64,000 nt of DNA from assembly GCF_013761175.1 (NCBI RefSeq), contig NZ_JACDUR010000005.1, positions 654,970 to 718,969 on the forward strand, in the 5' to 3' direction. The DNA comes from Nonomuraea soli. Its GTDB lineage: Bacteria > Actinomycetota > Actinomycetes > Streptosporangiales > Streptosporangiaceae. The position numbers and the translations under genes are program-made. Positions 1 through 7,759 of this stretch are shown piece by piece (the first letter of the stretch is position 1; each line of letters starts with the position of its first letter). Under the pieces are notes generated by a model. The model searched no databases. It was not told the origin of the DNA and saw only the letters and a program-made list of their open reading frames with translations.

Positions 1-1512
1 CACGAGGTCGATGGCGCGGATCTCCCGCCGGGGATTGGCGATCAGGACAGCGAGGTGGCGCATGCCCACGCTCGACTTGACCAGCGCCGTCCGGCCGGCC
101 AGCTCCACCCGCCACCAGCGCCCGCCGTTCGAGCACACCGCCACCGACGGCCCCGCTGCTCGTACCTGCGTGCCCCGCACCTCGGGAAGCGACATGCCCA
201 GCTCCGCGGCCTCCTTCTCCGCCGTCACCAGCTCATCGCGTGGCCCGCCGAGCCGTACGAGCACATGGCCCAGCCGCCAGCGGCTCAGGGCCGCCGCGGG
301 CCAGTGGCCGAGCGCGCGGTTGGCCCGCAAGGCCTCGCCGAAGTGCTCGGCGGCCCGCTCGACCTGCCCCATCGTCAGTGCGGCCAACCCGAGAGACTGG
401 TGAGCGGAGCCGAAGCAGGCCACCCCTCGGCTGGCGATCATCGGCAACCGGGCGTACGGCTGGAGCAGATCGTAGGCCCGCGCGGCCATCGCCTCGTCGT
501 CCAGCAGGTGAGCGGCCTCCACCAGCCCGTACATCGCCGCCAGCCAGTTCTTCGCCGGCGGGAGCGTGATGTCGCGCAGCCGGGCCACCATCGTCTCGGC
601 CAGACGCCGGTCGCCGGCTTCTGCGGCGGCCACCGCCAGCGCGGGGAAGTAGGCGTAGTCCGCGTGGCACAACGCCGAGGAGTTCACCAGGTCCGACAAC
701 AAAGGGAGCAGCTCCGCGACACGTCCCTGATACCAGCGGATCGTCACCAGCTGCGCGCCGTACCAGCCGATGGCGTTGACGTCACCCGCGGCCGTGCCGC
801 GCTCCGAGCAGGCCGCCGCCGCCCGCTCGGCCTCCTCGAACCGGCCCGCCCGGATGAGCAGCATGACCTCGATGGCGTCGATGACGAATCCGATCGCCGG
901 GTGGTCTCGGACGGCGAGCCGCTCGCGTAACTCGCGCAGAGACCGCTCGGCATGCGGATCGGCGGCCAGGAACAGGTCGACCGTCCACCACAGCAGCCCC
1001 ATCAGCAGATCGCCACGGCGCCGTGTACGGCTGGCCACCCCGACCAGCTCCTGCGCCAGCTCGAACCTGAGCTCCTGGTGCTCGGGGCTCATCAGGCAGT
1101 GATGGGCCAGGCTCAGCGCCTCGGCCAGAGCCACCGGGTCGCCGGTGGTCCTGGCGTGGACCAGCGCGCGCATGACCGCGGCGTGCTCCCCCATACGGTT
1201 GTCCCGCTCGGCCGCCAACCGCACGCACAGCCGTACGGCGAGCACGGAGTCCGGCCTGATGGCGGCCAGGGCATGCTCCTGGCGCGAGTTGATCATCACC
1301 GACTCGGCGGTGGTGCGGTGCTCGTTCAGCCAGATCCCGCCCAGCCCCAGCGCCGCACGCGCCAGCGCCCCGGAGTCGTCCGAGCGCTCGGCCTCCTGGT
1401 AGGCCTCCTCGAACCAGCGGCGGCTGTCATGCAGGATGCCGTCCTCGTGGAGGGCATGATCAGCCCGGCGAAGATGGTCGTCAGCCCTGCTCCGCTGTCC
1501 CCCGTCACGCAC
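1..1512 (-). CDS. TPR-containing regulator, C-terminus beyond window
   Basis: The frame is open from a GTG at 1512 to the window edge (504 codons seen). The GTG is preceded by an AGGGGG Shine-Dalgarno block five bases upstream, which decides the start; no ATG lies nearby in frame. The visible protein is almost wholly helical, Ala/Leu/Arg-rich repeats of TPR type (for example around ALARAALGLGGIWLNE near residue 55). Close to the window edge it changes to a sequence of the type WWRVELAGRTALVKSSVGMRHLAVL. That stretch resembles the winged-helix-like segment (WRV..AG....V....GMR.LA.L) found at the C-terminal end of large actinobacterial TPR/ATPase transcription regulators. No ATP-binding motif is seen in the part present. 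A regulatory role is inferred from this resemblance only; the ligand and targets are unknown. Confidence 0.7.
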   Translation of the reverse strand, partial: MRDGGQRSRADDHLRRADHALHEDGILHDSRRWFEEAYQEAERSDDSGALARAALGLGGIWLNEHRTTAESVMINSRQEHALAAIRPDSVLAVRLCVRLAAERDNRMGEHAAVMRALVHARTTGDPVALAEALSLAHHCLMSPEHQELRFELAQELVGVASRTRRRGDLLMGLLWWTVDLFLAADPHAERSLRELRERLAVRDHPAIGFVIDAIEVMLLIRAGRFEEAERAAAACSERGTAAGDVNAIGWYGAQLVTIRWYQGRVAELLPLLSDLVNSSALCHADYAYFPALAVAAAEAGDRRLAETMVARLRDITLPPAKNWLAAMYGLVEAAHLLDDEAMAARAYDLLQPYARLPMIASRGVACFGSAHQSLGLAALTMGQVERAAEHFGEALRANRALGHWPAAALSRWRLGHVLVRLGGPRDELVTAEKEAAELGMSLPEVRGTQVRAAGPSVAVCSNGGRWWRVELAGRTALVKSSVGMRHLAVLIANPRREIRAIDLV

Positions 1513-1630
1513 AGATGCCCCCTGGACATTCGGAACGCGGCCCCGCGCCCGAATCGTACGAAGGCGTTGCGGGTCTGTCCAGCGCGTATCAACGGGGGAA
1601 GCGCCGGGCAGGCCGATCCAGCGGGGCGCC

Positions 1631-1671
1631 AAACAAAGAAACCCCAGCTCGGCTAACCGAACTGGGGTTTC
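1631..1671 (-). terminator. Intrinsic terminator after tRNA-Lys
   Basis: Read on the minus strand, AAACCCCAG pairs with CTGGGGTTT around a short loop and is followed by TTTCTTTGTTT. It lies immediately 3' of the tRNA, so it is a classical rho-independent terminator for it and also separates it from the downstream regulator gene. Confidence 0.85.
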
Positions 1672-1677
1672 GCGCTG

Positions 1678-1751
1678 TGCGCCGCCAGGGACTCGAACCC
1701 CGGACCCGCTGATTAAGAGTCAGCTGCTCTAACCAACTGAGCTAGCGGCGC
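1678..1751 (-). tRNA. tRNA-Lys (anticodon CTT)
   Basis: On the minus strand a full cloverleaf can be drawn. The acceptor stem is GCGCCGC/GCGGCGC, the D arm GCTC...GAGC, and the anticodon arm GCTGA-CTCTTAA-TCAGC with anticodon CTT. The T arm contains GTTCGAG, and an A discriminator sits at 1678. The 3' CCA is not encoded, as is common in actinobacteria, and is added after transcription. The gene decodes AAG, the dominant lysine codon in a high-GC genome. Confidence 0.97.
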
Positions 1752-1798
1752 TTGCGACAGAAAGAACTCTACCAGCCCCCAAGCACCGCTCGCACACA

Positions 1799-2716
1799 TC
1801 ACCCCAGCCTCTCCCCCAGCCGCCCGTAAGCCCCGAGCAGCACCTCCCAGAACCCGGGCACGTCAAAGGACGTGGCCACGCGGGTGTTCGGGGCGTCGGA
1901 GCGGAAGTCCGTCACCGTCATCCCCGTCGTGAACCTCCCGACCGTCTCGACCTCCACCCGCGCGTCGGTGAACCCCATCAGCTCGGGCGAGATCGCGTAG
2001 GCCACCGCGCAGGCGTCGTGCAGGGCCGGGCCGCCGTCGGCCGTCACCTGGCCGTAGAAGGAGGCGGCCGGGACGACGAGGGAGGACAGCCGGCCCAGGG
2101 CTCCCATCTTCTCCAGGAGCCCGGCGTTGACCTGGGCGGTGAGCGTGACGTCGAGGCCGATCTGGGTGACGGTCCATCCGGCCCCGAACACGATGGCCGC
2201 CGCCTCCGGGTCGGTGAGGATGTTGAACTCCGCGGCCGGGTTGGAGTTGCCCCGCGTGTACGACCCGCCCATGACGACCATCTCCTTGACGGCCTGCACG
2301 ATGCGCGGTTCCCGGCGGACGGCGAGGGCGATGTTGGTGAGCGGTCCGACGGCGACGAGGGTGATCTCGCCGGGCCGGTCGAGGATGGTGGAGACGATGA
2401 AGTCGACGGCGTGTCCGTCGGAGGCGCCCAGCACGGGCGCGGGCAGGACGGCGTCGCCCAGGCCCGAGGTGCCGTGCACGTGGGCCGCGTGGATCTGGTC
2501 GCGGACGAGGGCGCGGTCGGCGCCGGCGTGGACGGGCAGGTCGCCCAGCTGCAGGAACTCTCTCAGGGCGAGGGCGTTCAGGGTGGTCAGGGAGAGGCCC
2601 ACGTTGCCCGCGACGGTGGTGATGCCGACGAGGTCGATGTCGGTCGAGCCGGCCGCGAGGGCGATGGCGAGGGCGTCGTCGATGCCCGGGTCGCAGTCCA
2701 GGAGAACAGGTTTCAC
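1799..2716 (-). CDS. Nucleoside hydrolase (IunH/RihA-C family)
   Basis: The 305-residue length is typical for inosine-uridine preferring nucleoside hydrolases. These cytosolic enzymes hydrolyse the N-glycosidic bond of ribonucleosides to ribose and free base for salvage. The N-terminal calcium-binding signature DCDPGIDDA is intact at residues 7-15. The family motif VAVGPLTN occurs mid-protein, a VMGG block at about 155, and a C-terminal LHDACAVAY carries the remaining metal/catalytic residues. Substrate preference (purine or pyrimidine) cannot be read. The gene stands alone, with the tRNA downstream and tandem hairpins upstream. The ATG start at 2716 gives the DCDPG motif at its expected position. 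Confidence 0.93.
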   Translation of the reverse strand: MKPVLLDCDPGIDDALAIALAAGSTDIDLVGITTVAGNVGLSLTTLNALALREFLQLGDLPVHAGADRALVRDQIHAAHVHGTSGLGDAVLPAPVLGASDGHAVDFIVSTILDRPGEITLVAVGPLTNIALAVRREPRIVQAVKEMVVMGGSYTRGNSNPAAEFNILTDPEAAAIVFGAGWTVTQIGLDVTLTAQVNAGLLEKMGALGRLSSLVVPAASFYGQVTADGGPALHDACAVAYAISPELMGFTDARVEVETVGRFTTGMTVTDFRSDAPNTRVATSFDVPGFWEVLLGAYGRLGERLG

Positions 2717-2765
2717 CCGTCAACGGTTTCACACCGGGCAGAAGGCTGATCCACTGGGCATAAGA

Positions 2766-2804
2766 AGAGGCCGGGTGGTCTCCCCCAAGAACCACCCGGC
2801 CTCT
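2766..2804 (-). terminator. Strong hairpin, probable osmC terminator
   Basis: GAGGCCGGGTGGT (2767-2779) pairs perfectly with ACCACCCGGCCTC (2791-2803) around a loop rich in C (G on the minus strand). The 13-bp GC-rich stem is followed on the minus strand by CTTCTTA. It lies about 190 nt past the osmC stop and just before the nucleoside hydrolase start. It may work in both directions. Confidence 0.6.
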
Positions 2805-2818
2805 GTTTGCGGTCCAGG

Positions 2819-2843
2819 CCGGCTCTTTCCCCCAAAGAGCCGG
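2819..2843. repeat. Second hairpin beside the terminator
   Basis: CCGGCTCTTT (2819-2828) and AAAGAGCCGG (2834-2843) form a perfect 10-bp stem with an all-C loop on the plus strand (G5 on the minus strand). It sits 15 nt from the neighbouring 13-bp hairpin, which has a very similar loop. On the minus strand it is met first by transcripts leaving osmC. It could be a tandem terminator or part of a small structured RNA. Confidence 0.5.
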
Positions 2844-2992
2844 CGGTCCCGCATAGCAGACAGCGGTCCCCCTCCGCGTCCGCATCGGCAAAAGCCTGCA
2901 AGTCAGTCGCAGCACCCTTGACCTGCTTCGACACTACCGAGCCGAACACCACGGAGAAGTCATAACGCGGTCGAAATCGGACAACAAGCCCT

Positions 2993-3391
2993 CTACGGAA
3001 GTTCCAACTCCACCTTGGTTCCCTCTTGGAGCGTGCGGCTGACGGTGCAGTACTTGTCGTGCACACGCTGCGCCACCGCCCGGTAGACCTCGTCGGCCGC
3101 CTCGGAGGGGAGCTCCACGTCGTAGGTGACGGTGATCGGCCCCAGGAGGTTCGACTCGGCCTTCTCGGCGGAGATCTCCATCGCCAGCCGTACGAGCTTG
3201 TGCCCGCGCTTGGCGGTCAGGGGCTCGACGGTCACGATGTTGCACCCGCCCACGGCGGCCAGCAGGAGCTCGACGGGGCTGAAGACCCCCTGCTCGTCGC
3301 TGCTGCCCATGCGCACCTCGGCGCCGCGGGCGTTCACGGCGCGGAAGCCGCCGTCGTCAGTACGTTCGACTCGAACATTAGCCATGCCCAT
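2993..3391 (-). CDS. OsmC/Ohr-family peroxiredoxin-like protein
   Basis: At 132 residues this fits the small OsmC-like family, thiol-dependent hydroperoxide reductases acting in the cytosol. Both hallmark cysteines are present: one in VGGCN at about residue 50, preceded by SPVELLLAAVGG, and one in KYCTVSRTL near 114. ATGs at 3391 and 3385 are both possible, and neither has a strong Shine-Dalgarno. The gene is divergent from a small unknown gene with 46 bp between starts, so both promoters must lie there. The exact substrate (organic hydroperoxide or osmotic-stress role) is not deducible. Confidence 0.9.
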   Translation of the reverse strand: MGMANVRVERTDDGGFRAVNARGAEVRMGSSDEQGVFSPVELLLAAVGGCNIVTVEPLTAKRGHKLVRLAMEISAEKAESNLLGPITVTYDVELPSEAADEVYRAVAQRVHDKYCTVSRTLQEGTKVELELP

Positions 3392-3437
3392 AGAAACTAC
3401 TCAGTTCCCTCTCATCTTCCTGGAACACCTTGGAGTC

Positions 3438-3758
3438 ATGACGAGCCCTGTACTGATCGCCGCCGACATCGATACGGCCCGGCTGGAGCGACTGCTGGCG
3501 CGTTTGCCGCAAGGTGCTCCGACCGTCGTGCGCACGCAGCGCGTCACAGCCGAGCTCCGCGAGATCCAGCGCAGGCGCGGCCTGGTGCTGGTGGTCGGCG
3601 ACGAGCACGATCCGCGGGTCAAGGAGCAGGTCAGCGCCTCGGGCCTGGCCCGCCTGCTGCCCGACATCGGCGAGCGTGAGGTACGGCTGGCGGGGCCCCG
3701 GCCGTTCCGCAAGTACGTGCGGGGAGCGCTCAAGCGGATCAGGGCGCGAAGCGCTTAG
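3438..3758 (+). CDS. Small conserved-looking protein, unknown function
   Basis: This 106-residue protein begins MTSPVLIAADID and is rich in Arg and Leu, with a basic C-terminus (FRKYVRGALKRIRARSA). It has no signal peptide, membrane segment or recognised motif. The ATG at 3438 is preceded by TTGGAG close upstream. Its codon use and third-position GC match the neighbours, so I consider it real. It is divergent from osmC and 47 bp upstream of the ApbE-like gene, with which it could be cotranscribed. I do not recognise a family. Confidence 0.75.
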   Translation: MTSPVLIAADIDTARLERLLARLPQGAPTVVRTQRVTAELREIQRRRGLVLVVGDEHDPRVKEQVSASGLARLLPDIGEREVRLAGPRPFRKYVRGALKRIRARSA

Positions 3759-3805
3759 GCGGGCCTTACGGCTGTTATGAAAGCGTGACCTCTGGAGGTG
3801 GCAGA

Positions 3806-4462
3806 ATGACGTTCCCCGGATCGGCCCGTATGGAAGTGGTCATGGGCATCCCGGTCATGGTTGACATCCGCACCGCGTTGCCGCAGCGAGAGCTGACGCC
3901 GCTGCTCGACGACGCCTTCGGCTGGCTGACGTGGGTCGGCGAGACCCTTGCTCCCGAGATGGAGCGTTTCTCCGGTGGGCAGACCATCGAGCAGATCCCG
4001 GAACTCATCGAGATCCAGCACCGCTGCAACGAGCTCTTCGAGAACACCGGCGGCTGGTTCGACCGCGACGACCACGAGGCGTACATAAGGGGATGGGCCG
4101 TCGAGCGCCTGTCGCGCGCGCTGACGAACGCGGGTGCAGTCGACCACCGGATCGACGCGGGGGGCGACGTCCGGGTGCGGGGCAGCGCGGCGCCGGGGCG
4201 CCAGTGGCGCATCGGCGTGCGCGATCCGCAGCAGGGCACGATGCGCACCGTGCTGATCGCCCGCGACCTCGCGGTCGCGACCGTGGGCCACGTCACGGTC
4301 TCCAGCGCCGACCTGGGCGTCGCCGGAGCCTACGCGTCCGCCATGCACCGCATGGACCTGGCCAGGGCCAGGCGCTTCGCCGACCGCCTGCCGTACCGGA
4401 CGGTGATCGTCACACCGGACGGCACGCAGGAGTACGGCGGCGCGCTCCAGCTCGCCGGATAA
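3806..4462 (+). CDS. Short ApbE-like (FAD:protein FMN transferase family) protein
   Basis: The start at 3806 is fixed by GGAGG seven bases upstream. The protein has 218 residues, against about 300-350 for ApbE. The fold signature is recognisable: MGIPVMVDI near the N-terminus, GGWFDRDD, then YIRGWAVERLSRAL, a counterpart of the NG.vKGwavD helix. It continues with DHRIDAGGDVRVRG and WRIGVRDPQ, the nucleotide-binding GGD block. After the DLAVATVG segment the chain runs straight into HVTVSSADLGVAGAYASA. The canonical Mg-binding H(I/H)IDP.TG loop that should separate these segments is absent. In ApbE this loop helps bind metal and transfer FMN to Thr/Ser of Nqr/Rnf-type proteins. Activity is therefore doubtful; an FAD-binding or other role is possible. 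Confidence 0.75.
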   Translation: MTFPGSARMEVVMGIPVMVDIRTALPQRELTPLLDDAFGWLTWVGETLAPEMERFSGGQTIEQIPELIEIQHRCNELFENTGGWFDRDDHEAYIRGWAVERLSRALTNAGAVDHRIDAGGDVRVRGSAAPGRQWRIGVRDPQQGTMRTVLIARDLAVATVGHVTVSSADLGVAGAYASAMHRMDLARARRFADRLPYRTVIVTPDGTQEYGGALQLAG

Positions 4463-4473
4463 ATACGGATAAA

Positions 4474-4749
4474 TCAGGCGTCGGGGTGCTTGGCGAGGTA
4501 ATCGACGTACACCGGTTTCAACGCCTCGCCGAGCTCGCCTTCCCCGGCCGCCATCGCGTCGCTGAGCAGCGCCGACACCCGGCTGAGGTCGTTGGCGCTC
4601 TCGTTCGAATGCCCGCTGGCGGCCTCGGCGGCGGGGATGACCTTCAGCAGCTCCCACAGGAATCCGAAGTCGCCATGCCGTACGGCATAGCGGACAGCGC
4701 GGTCGTGCAGCTCGCTCGCGGGCAGGGTTTCCAGCTCCTCGACGTCCAT
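4474..4749 (-). CDS. Small acidic protein, unknown function
   Basis: This protein of 91 residues begins MDVEELETLPASELHDRAVRYAV. It is Ala/Glu/Leu-rich with predicted helices, no membrane segment and no cysteine. A GGAG lies just before the ATG at 4749. It is convergent with the ApbE-like gene (11 bp between stops) and divergent from the antiporter, with about 70 bp between starts. No family is recognised; the length, helicity and absence of motifs suggest a small cytosolic accessory protein. Confidence 0.7.
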   Translation of the reverse strand: MDVEELETLPASELHDRAVRYAVRHGDFGFLWELLKVIPAAEAASGHSNESANDLSRVSALLSDAMAAGEGELGEALKPVYVDYLAKHPDA

Positions 4750-4818
4750 GTCTCCGCTTTTCCCGTGAATGGCTCTCCATAACGACTACGCGGTGTAATG
4801 GATGGGCACATAGCGTGC

Positions 4819-6021
4819 ATGTCCAGTCTCGACATGACCGGCGTGCTGGTCATCTCGCTCGCCGCGGTGCTGGCGCCCATCGCGGCGGCGAGCGTGGCCC
4901 GCGTGATCCGGGTGCCCAACGTGGTGCTCGAGATCCTGCTGGGCGTGCTGGTCGGCCCGGTGGTCCTGGGCTGGGTGCAGGTCGACGAACTGGTGAACGC
5001 GGTCTCCGAGTTCGGCCTGGCGATGCTGATGTTCATGGCCGGCTTCGAGATCAACTTCCAGCGGGTCAAGGGCCGCCCGATCAGGACGGCCGCACTCGGC
5101 TGGTTCATCTCCTTCGGCGTCGGCATGGCCATCGGACTGGCGCTCTTCGGCTTCACGACGCTCGCCCAGGTCGTGGGCCTGTGCATGACCACCACCGCGC
5201 TCGGCACCATCCTGCCGATGCTGCGCGACTCCGGCGCGCTGGCCACGCCCTTCGGCGGCCGGGTGCTGGCCATCGGGGCGCTGGGAGAGTTCGGCCCGAT
5301 CGTGGCGATGGCCTTCATCTTCTCCGAGGACGAGAAGTGGCACACGATCGTGGTGATCGCCCTGTTCACCGTGATCGCCCTCACCGCCGCCGCGATGGCC
5401 GCCCGGCCCCGGCACCCGCGCCTGGCGCAGCTGGTCACCGCCACCATGACCACCAGCGGGCAGCTGGGCATCCGCATCGTCATGTTCGTGCTGATGCTGA
5501 TGTTGTGGCTGGCCGCCTCGTTCCGGCTGGACGTGCTCCTCGGCGCCTTCACCGCCGGCATCGTGATCCGCCTGGCGGTCAAGTCGGGGCCGGAGGAGGA
5601 GCAGGAGCTGGTCACCTCCAAGCTCGACGCCATCGGCTTCGGCTTCCTCATCCCGTTCTTCTTCGTGGTCAGCGGCGTCAAGCTCGACCTGAAGGCGATG
5701 TTCGCCGACCCGGGCTCCCTGCTGCTGATCCCGCTGTTCCTGCTGCTGTTCCTCCTCGTCCGCGGCCTGCCCAGCCTCCTGCTGGCCCGCCGCGATCCTG
5801 ACGTGCGTCCCGGCGAGGACCGGGCGGTGGCGCTGTTCGCCGCCGCGGCGCTACCGCTGATCGTCGTCATCACGAACACGGGCGTGGAAGCCGGGGTCAT
5901 GTCCACGGCGACCGCGGCCGCGATCGTCACCGCGGGCGTGTTCAGCGTGATGATCTATCCACTGGTGGCGCTGCGCCTCTATCGCGCGGCGGAGCGGAAA
6001 TGCGAGGATCTTCCAGCGTGA
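4819..6021 (+). CDS. CPA2-type cation:proton antiporter (Kef/NhaS-like membrane part)
   Basis: This is an integral membrane protein of about 400 residues with around 11-12 hydrophobic segments. Recognisable family features are PNVVLEILLGVLVGPVVLG early on, LAMLMFMAGFEINF (the GxE/D segment of helix 4-5), the LGTILPMLRDSG loop, and LGAFTAGIVIRL. It lacks the C-terminal TrkA-N/RCK domain of full Kef channels, so it is a bare exchanger domain. It probably exchanges Na+ or K+ for protons. An in-frame ATG at 4798 would add seven residues; neither start has a convincing ribosome site. It is translationally coupled to the downstream holin-like gene through a GTGA overlap. Confidence 0.9.
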   Translation: MSSLDMTGVLVISLAAVLAPIAAASVARVIRVPNVVLEILLGVLVGPVVLGWVQVDELVNAVSEFGLAMLMFMAGFEINFQRVKGRPIRTAALGWFISFGVGMAIGLALFGFTTLAQVVGLCMTTTALGTILPMLRDSGALATPFGGRVLAIGALGEFGPIVAMAFIFSEDEKWHTIVVIALFTVIALTAAAMAARPRHPRLAQLVTATMTTSGQLGIRIVMFVLMLMLWLAASFRLDVLLGAFTAGIVIRLAVKSGPEEEQELVTSKLDAIGFGFLIPFFFVVSGVKLDLKAMFADPGSLLLIPLFLLLFLLVRGLPSLLLARRDPDVRPGEDRAVALFAAAALPLIVVITNTGVEAGVMSTATAAAIVTAGVFSVMIYPLVALRLYRAAERKCEDLPA

Positions 6022-6392
6022 GATTCATTCTGAACATCCTGGCGGTGATGGTCGCCTTCTGGGTGACGACGAAGTTCGTCGACGGAGTCACCGTCCAAGG
6101 TGATCCCAGCACCGCCCAGTACTGGGGAACCCTGCTGGTGGTGGCGCTGATCTTCGGCGTCATCAACGCCATCGTCAAGCCCATCGTCCAAGCGCTCGGG
6201 TGCGCGCTGATCGTGCTCACGCTGGGCCTGTTCCTGATCGTCATCAACGCCGGCATGCTCATGCTGACGAGCTGGATCGCCGCCCAGCTCGACATCCCCT
6301 TCCACGTCGACGGCTTCTGGCCGGCGGCGGTGGTCGGATCCATCGTGATCAGCGTCGTCACCTGGATCATCGGGCTCGTCATCCCCGACTAG
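6018..6392 (+). CDS. Phage-holin superfamily IV (Mycobacterial 4-TMS) membrane protein
   Basis: A protein of 124 residues with four hydrophobic segments, containing NAIVKPIVQALGCALIVLTLG and a final WIIGLVIPD. It matches the widespread actinobacterial 4-TMS holin-like family (PF04020 type), which is not usually phage-associated. The GTG at 6018 overlaps the antiporter TGA (GTGA); an ATG at 6000 is also in frame, but the coupled GTG is the more usual arrangement. Function is unknown; the coupling suggests assistance to, or co-insertion with, the antiporter. Confidence 0.85.
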   Translation: MRFILNILAVMVAFWVTTKFVDGVTVQGDPSTAQYWGTLLVVALIFGVINAIVKPIVQALGCALIVLTLGLFLIVINAGMLMLTSWIAAQLDIPFHVDGFWPAAVVGSIVISVVTWIIGLVIPD

Positions 6393-6394
6393 GC

Positions 6395-7693
6395 ATGGAG
6401 CTCACCGGTTCGGGCCTGACCTGCGCGCGGGTCCACACGATCGCGTACGGCGGAGCCGAGGTCACCCTCGGCTCCCTCGACGCGGCCTGGCTCGCCTACG
6501 AAGTCGCGCAGGACCTGCTCGGACCCGTGTACGGCCAGACCACGGGGGTGGGCGCCAACAAGTCCGTCGAGGTCGCCGAGGGCGGCCACGACCTGCTGCG
6601 CAGCCACGCCACCGGAGCGGGGCCGCTCGTCGGGCCGGAGCGCACGCGCGCGATGCTGGCCGTACGGCTGAACCAGTTGCTCGCCGGAGGCTCCGGCGTC
6701 GATCCCAGGCTGCTGCCGGTCCTCGCCGAGGCGGTCAACGGGGGCGCCGTTCCCCCGGTCCGGACCTACGGCGCCATCGGCACCGGCGACCTGACCGCAC
6801 TGTCGGTCACCGCGTTGTGCCTGCTCGGCGAGATCCCGTGGGACGGGCCGCGCTTCCCGCTGGCCTCCTCCGACGCCCTGCCCTTCATCAGTTCGGGCGC
6901 CGCCACCCTGGCCGACGCCGCCCTGGCCTGCCACCGGCTCACCGCCCTGCTCGACGCCGCCGTCGTCGTGGCGGCGCGATCCTTCCGCGCCGTCAACGCC
7001 TCGGCCGAACCCCTGGCCCTGGTGGTGCAGGAGGCGCGCCGCCAGCCGGGGCAGGCGATCGTCGCCGCGCGCCTGCGCGACATGCTCGCCGCCGAGCCGG
7101 TGCGCATCCAGGACCCGTACGGCTTCCGCGCCTTCGCCCAGGTGCACGGCACCGCCGTCGCCGCCGCCTCGCAGGCGTCCAGGACGGTGGAGATCGACCT
7201 CGACTCCGCCACCGAGAACCCGCTCATCGCCGACGACCTGGCCTGGCACAACGGCAACTTCCACGCCGCCGCCGTGGCCCACGCCCTCGACGGCCTGCGT
7301 ACGGCTGTCGCCACCGCCGCCCAGCTGAGCACCGCCAGGCTGGCGGCCATGATGGATCCGGCGCTCACCGGCAGGTTGCCGTTCCTGGCGGCGGAGCCGG
7401 GTGGCAACGGGGCGCTGATCCTGGAGTACGTCGCCCAGGACGCCCTGGCCGAGCTCCGGCACCTGGCGGGACCGGTCAGCGTCGGCACCGCGGTGATCTC
7501 GCGCGGGACCGAGGACCACGCGTCGTTCGCCACCCAGGCGGCCCGGCTGGCGCTGCGGTGTGTGGAGCCGCTGGAGGTGGTCTTCGCGTGCGAGGCGGTG
7601 GCCGCGGACCTCGCCCTCGGCGAACCCGGGCCCGACCGGCCCCTCGACCACGAGCTCGACACCGCCCGCGAAAACCTGCGCACCTCGTATTGA
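6395..7693 (+). CDS. Histidine/aromatic ammonia-lyase family protein lacking the canonical MIO tripeptide
   Basis: The gene starts two bases after the holin-like stop; 432 residues against about 510 for HutH. Family landmarks are clear: VYGQTTGVGANKS (the YGxNTGFG loop), the IQDPYGFRAFAQVHG block, DLDSATENPLI, and HNGNFHA. GTEDHASFATQAA occurs towards the C-terminus. The tripeptide that cyclises to the MIO electrophile (Ala-Ser-Gly, normally GASGDL) reads Gly-Thr-Gly within YGAIGTGDLTAL. The C-terminal region is shortened by roughly 80 residues. Normal deamination of His/Phe/Tyr would need MIO, so either Thr substitutes or the protein has another function. No other hut genes are near. Confidence 0.85.
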   Translation: MELTGSGLTCARVHTIAYGGAEVTLGSLDAAWLAYEVAQDLLGPVYGQTTGVGANKSVEVAEGGHDLLRSHATGAGPLVGPERTRAMLAVRLNQLLAGGSGVDPRLLPVLAEAVNGGAVPPVRTYGAIGTGDLTALSVTALCLLGEIPWDGPRFPLASSDALPFISSGAATLADAALACHRLTALLDAAVVVAARSFRAVNASAEPLALVVQEARRQPGQAIVAARLRDMLAAEPVRIQDPYGFRAFAQVHGTAVAAASQASRTVEIDLDSATENPLIADDLAWHNGNFHAAAVAHALDGLRTAVATAAQLSTARLAAMMDPALTGRLPFLAAEPGGNGALILEYVAQDALAELRHLAGPVSVGTAVISRGTEDHASFATQAARLALRCVEPLEVVFACEAVAADLALGEPGPDRPLDHELDTARENLRTSY

Positions 7694-7695
7694 GA

Positions 7696-7759
7696 GCGCG
7701 ACTCTGACAGGGCGCGACTCTGACGGGGCGCGACTCTGACAGGGCGCGACTCTCAGCGG
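7696..7759. repeat. Four tandem 16-bp repeats between convergent genes
   Basis: Four head-to-tail copies of GCGCGACTCTGACAGG: copy 1 and copy 3 are identical, copy 2 has one change, and copy 4 diverges at its end. The array begins directly after the ammonia-lyase stop and runs over the stop codon of the convergent LacI gene. It has no strong stem-loop of its own. It may be slippage-generated spacer or a protein-binding/termination element. Confidence 0.85.

Noticed and set aside
1863..2915. 350-residue minus-strand frame overlapping the nucleoside hydrolase
   Set aside because: Arg/Pro/His-rich shadow; the other frame carries the intact DCDPGIDDA signature.
4644..5930. 428-residue minus-strand frame opposite the antiporter
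   Set aside because: Low-complexity Ser/Thr/Arg translation lying antisense to an obvious membrane transporter gene.
6018..6392. Prophage remnant suggested by the holin-like gene
   Set aside because: This 4-TMS family is common on actinobacterial chromosomes, and no other phage gene, integrase or att repeat is nearby.
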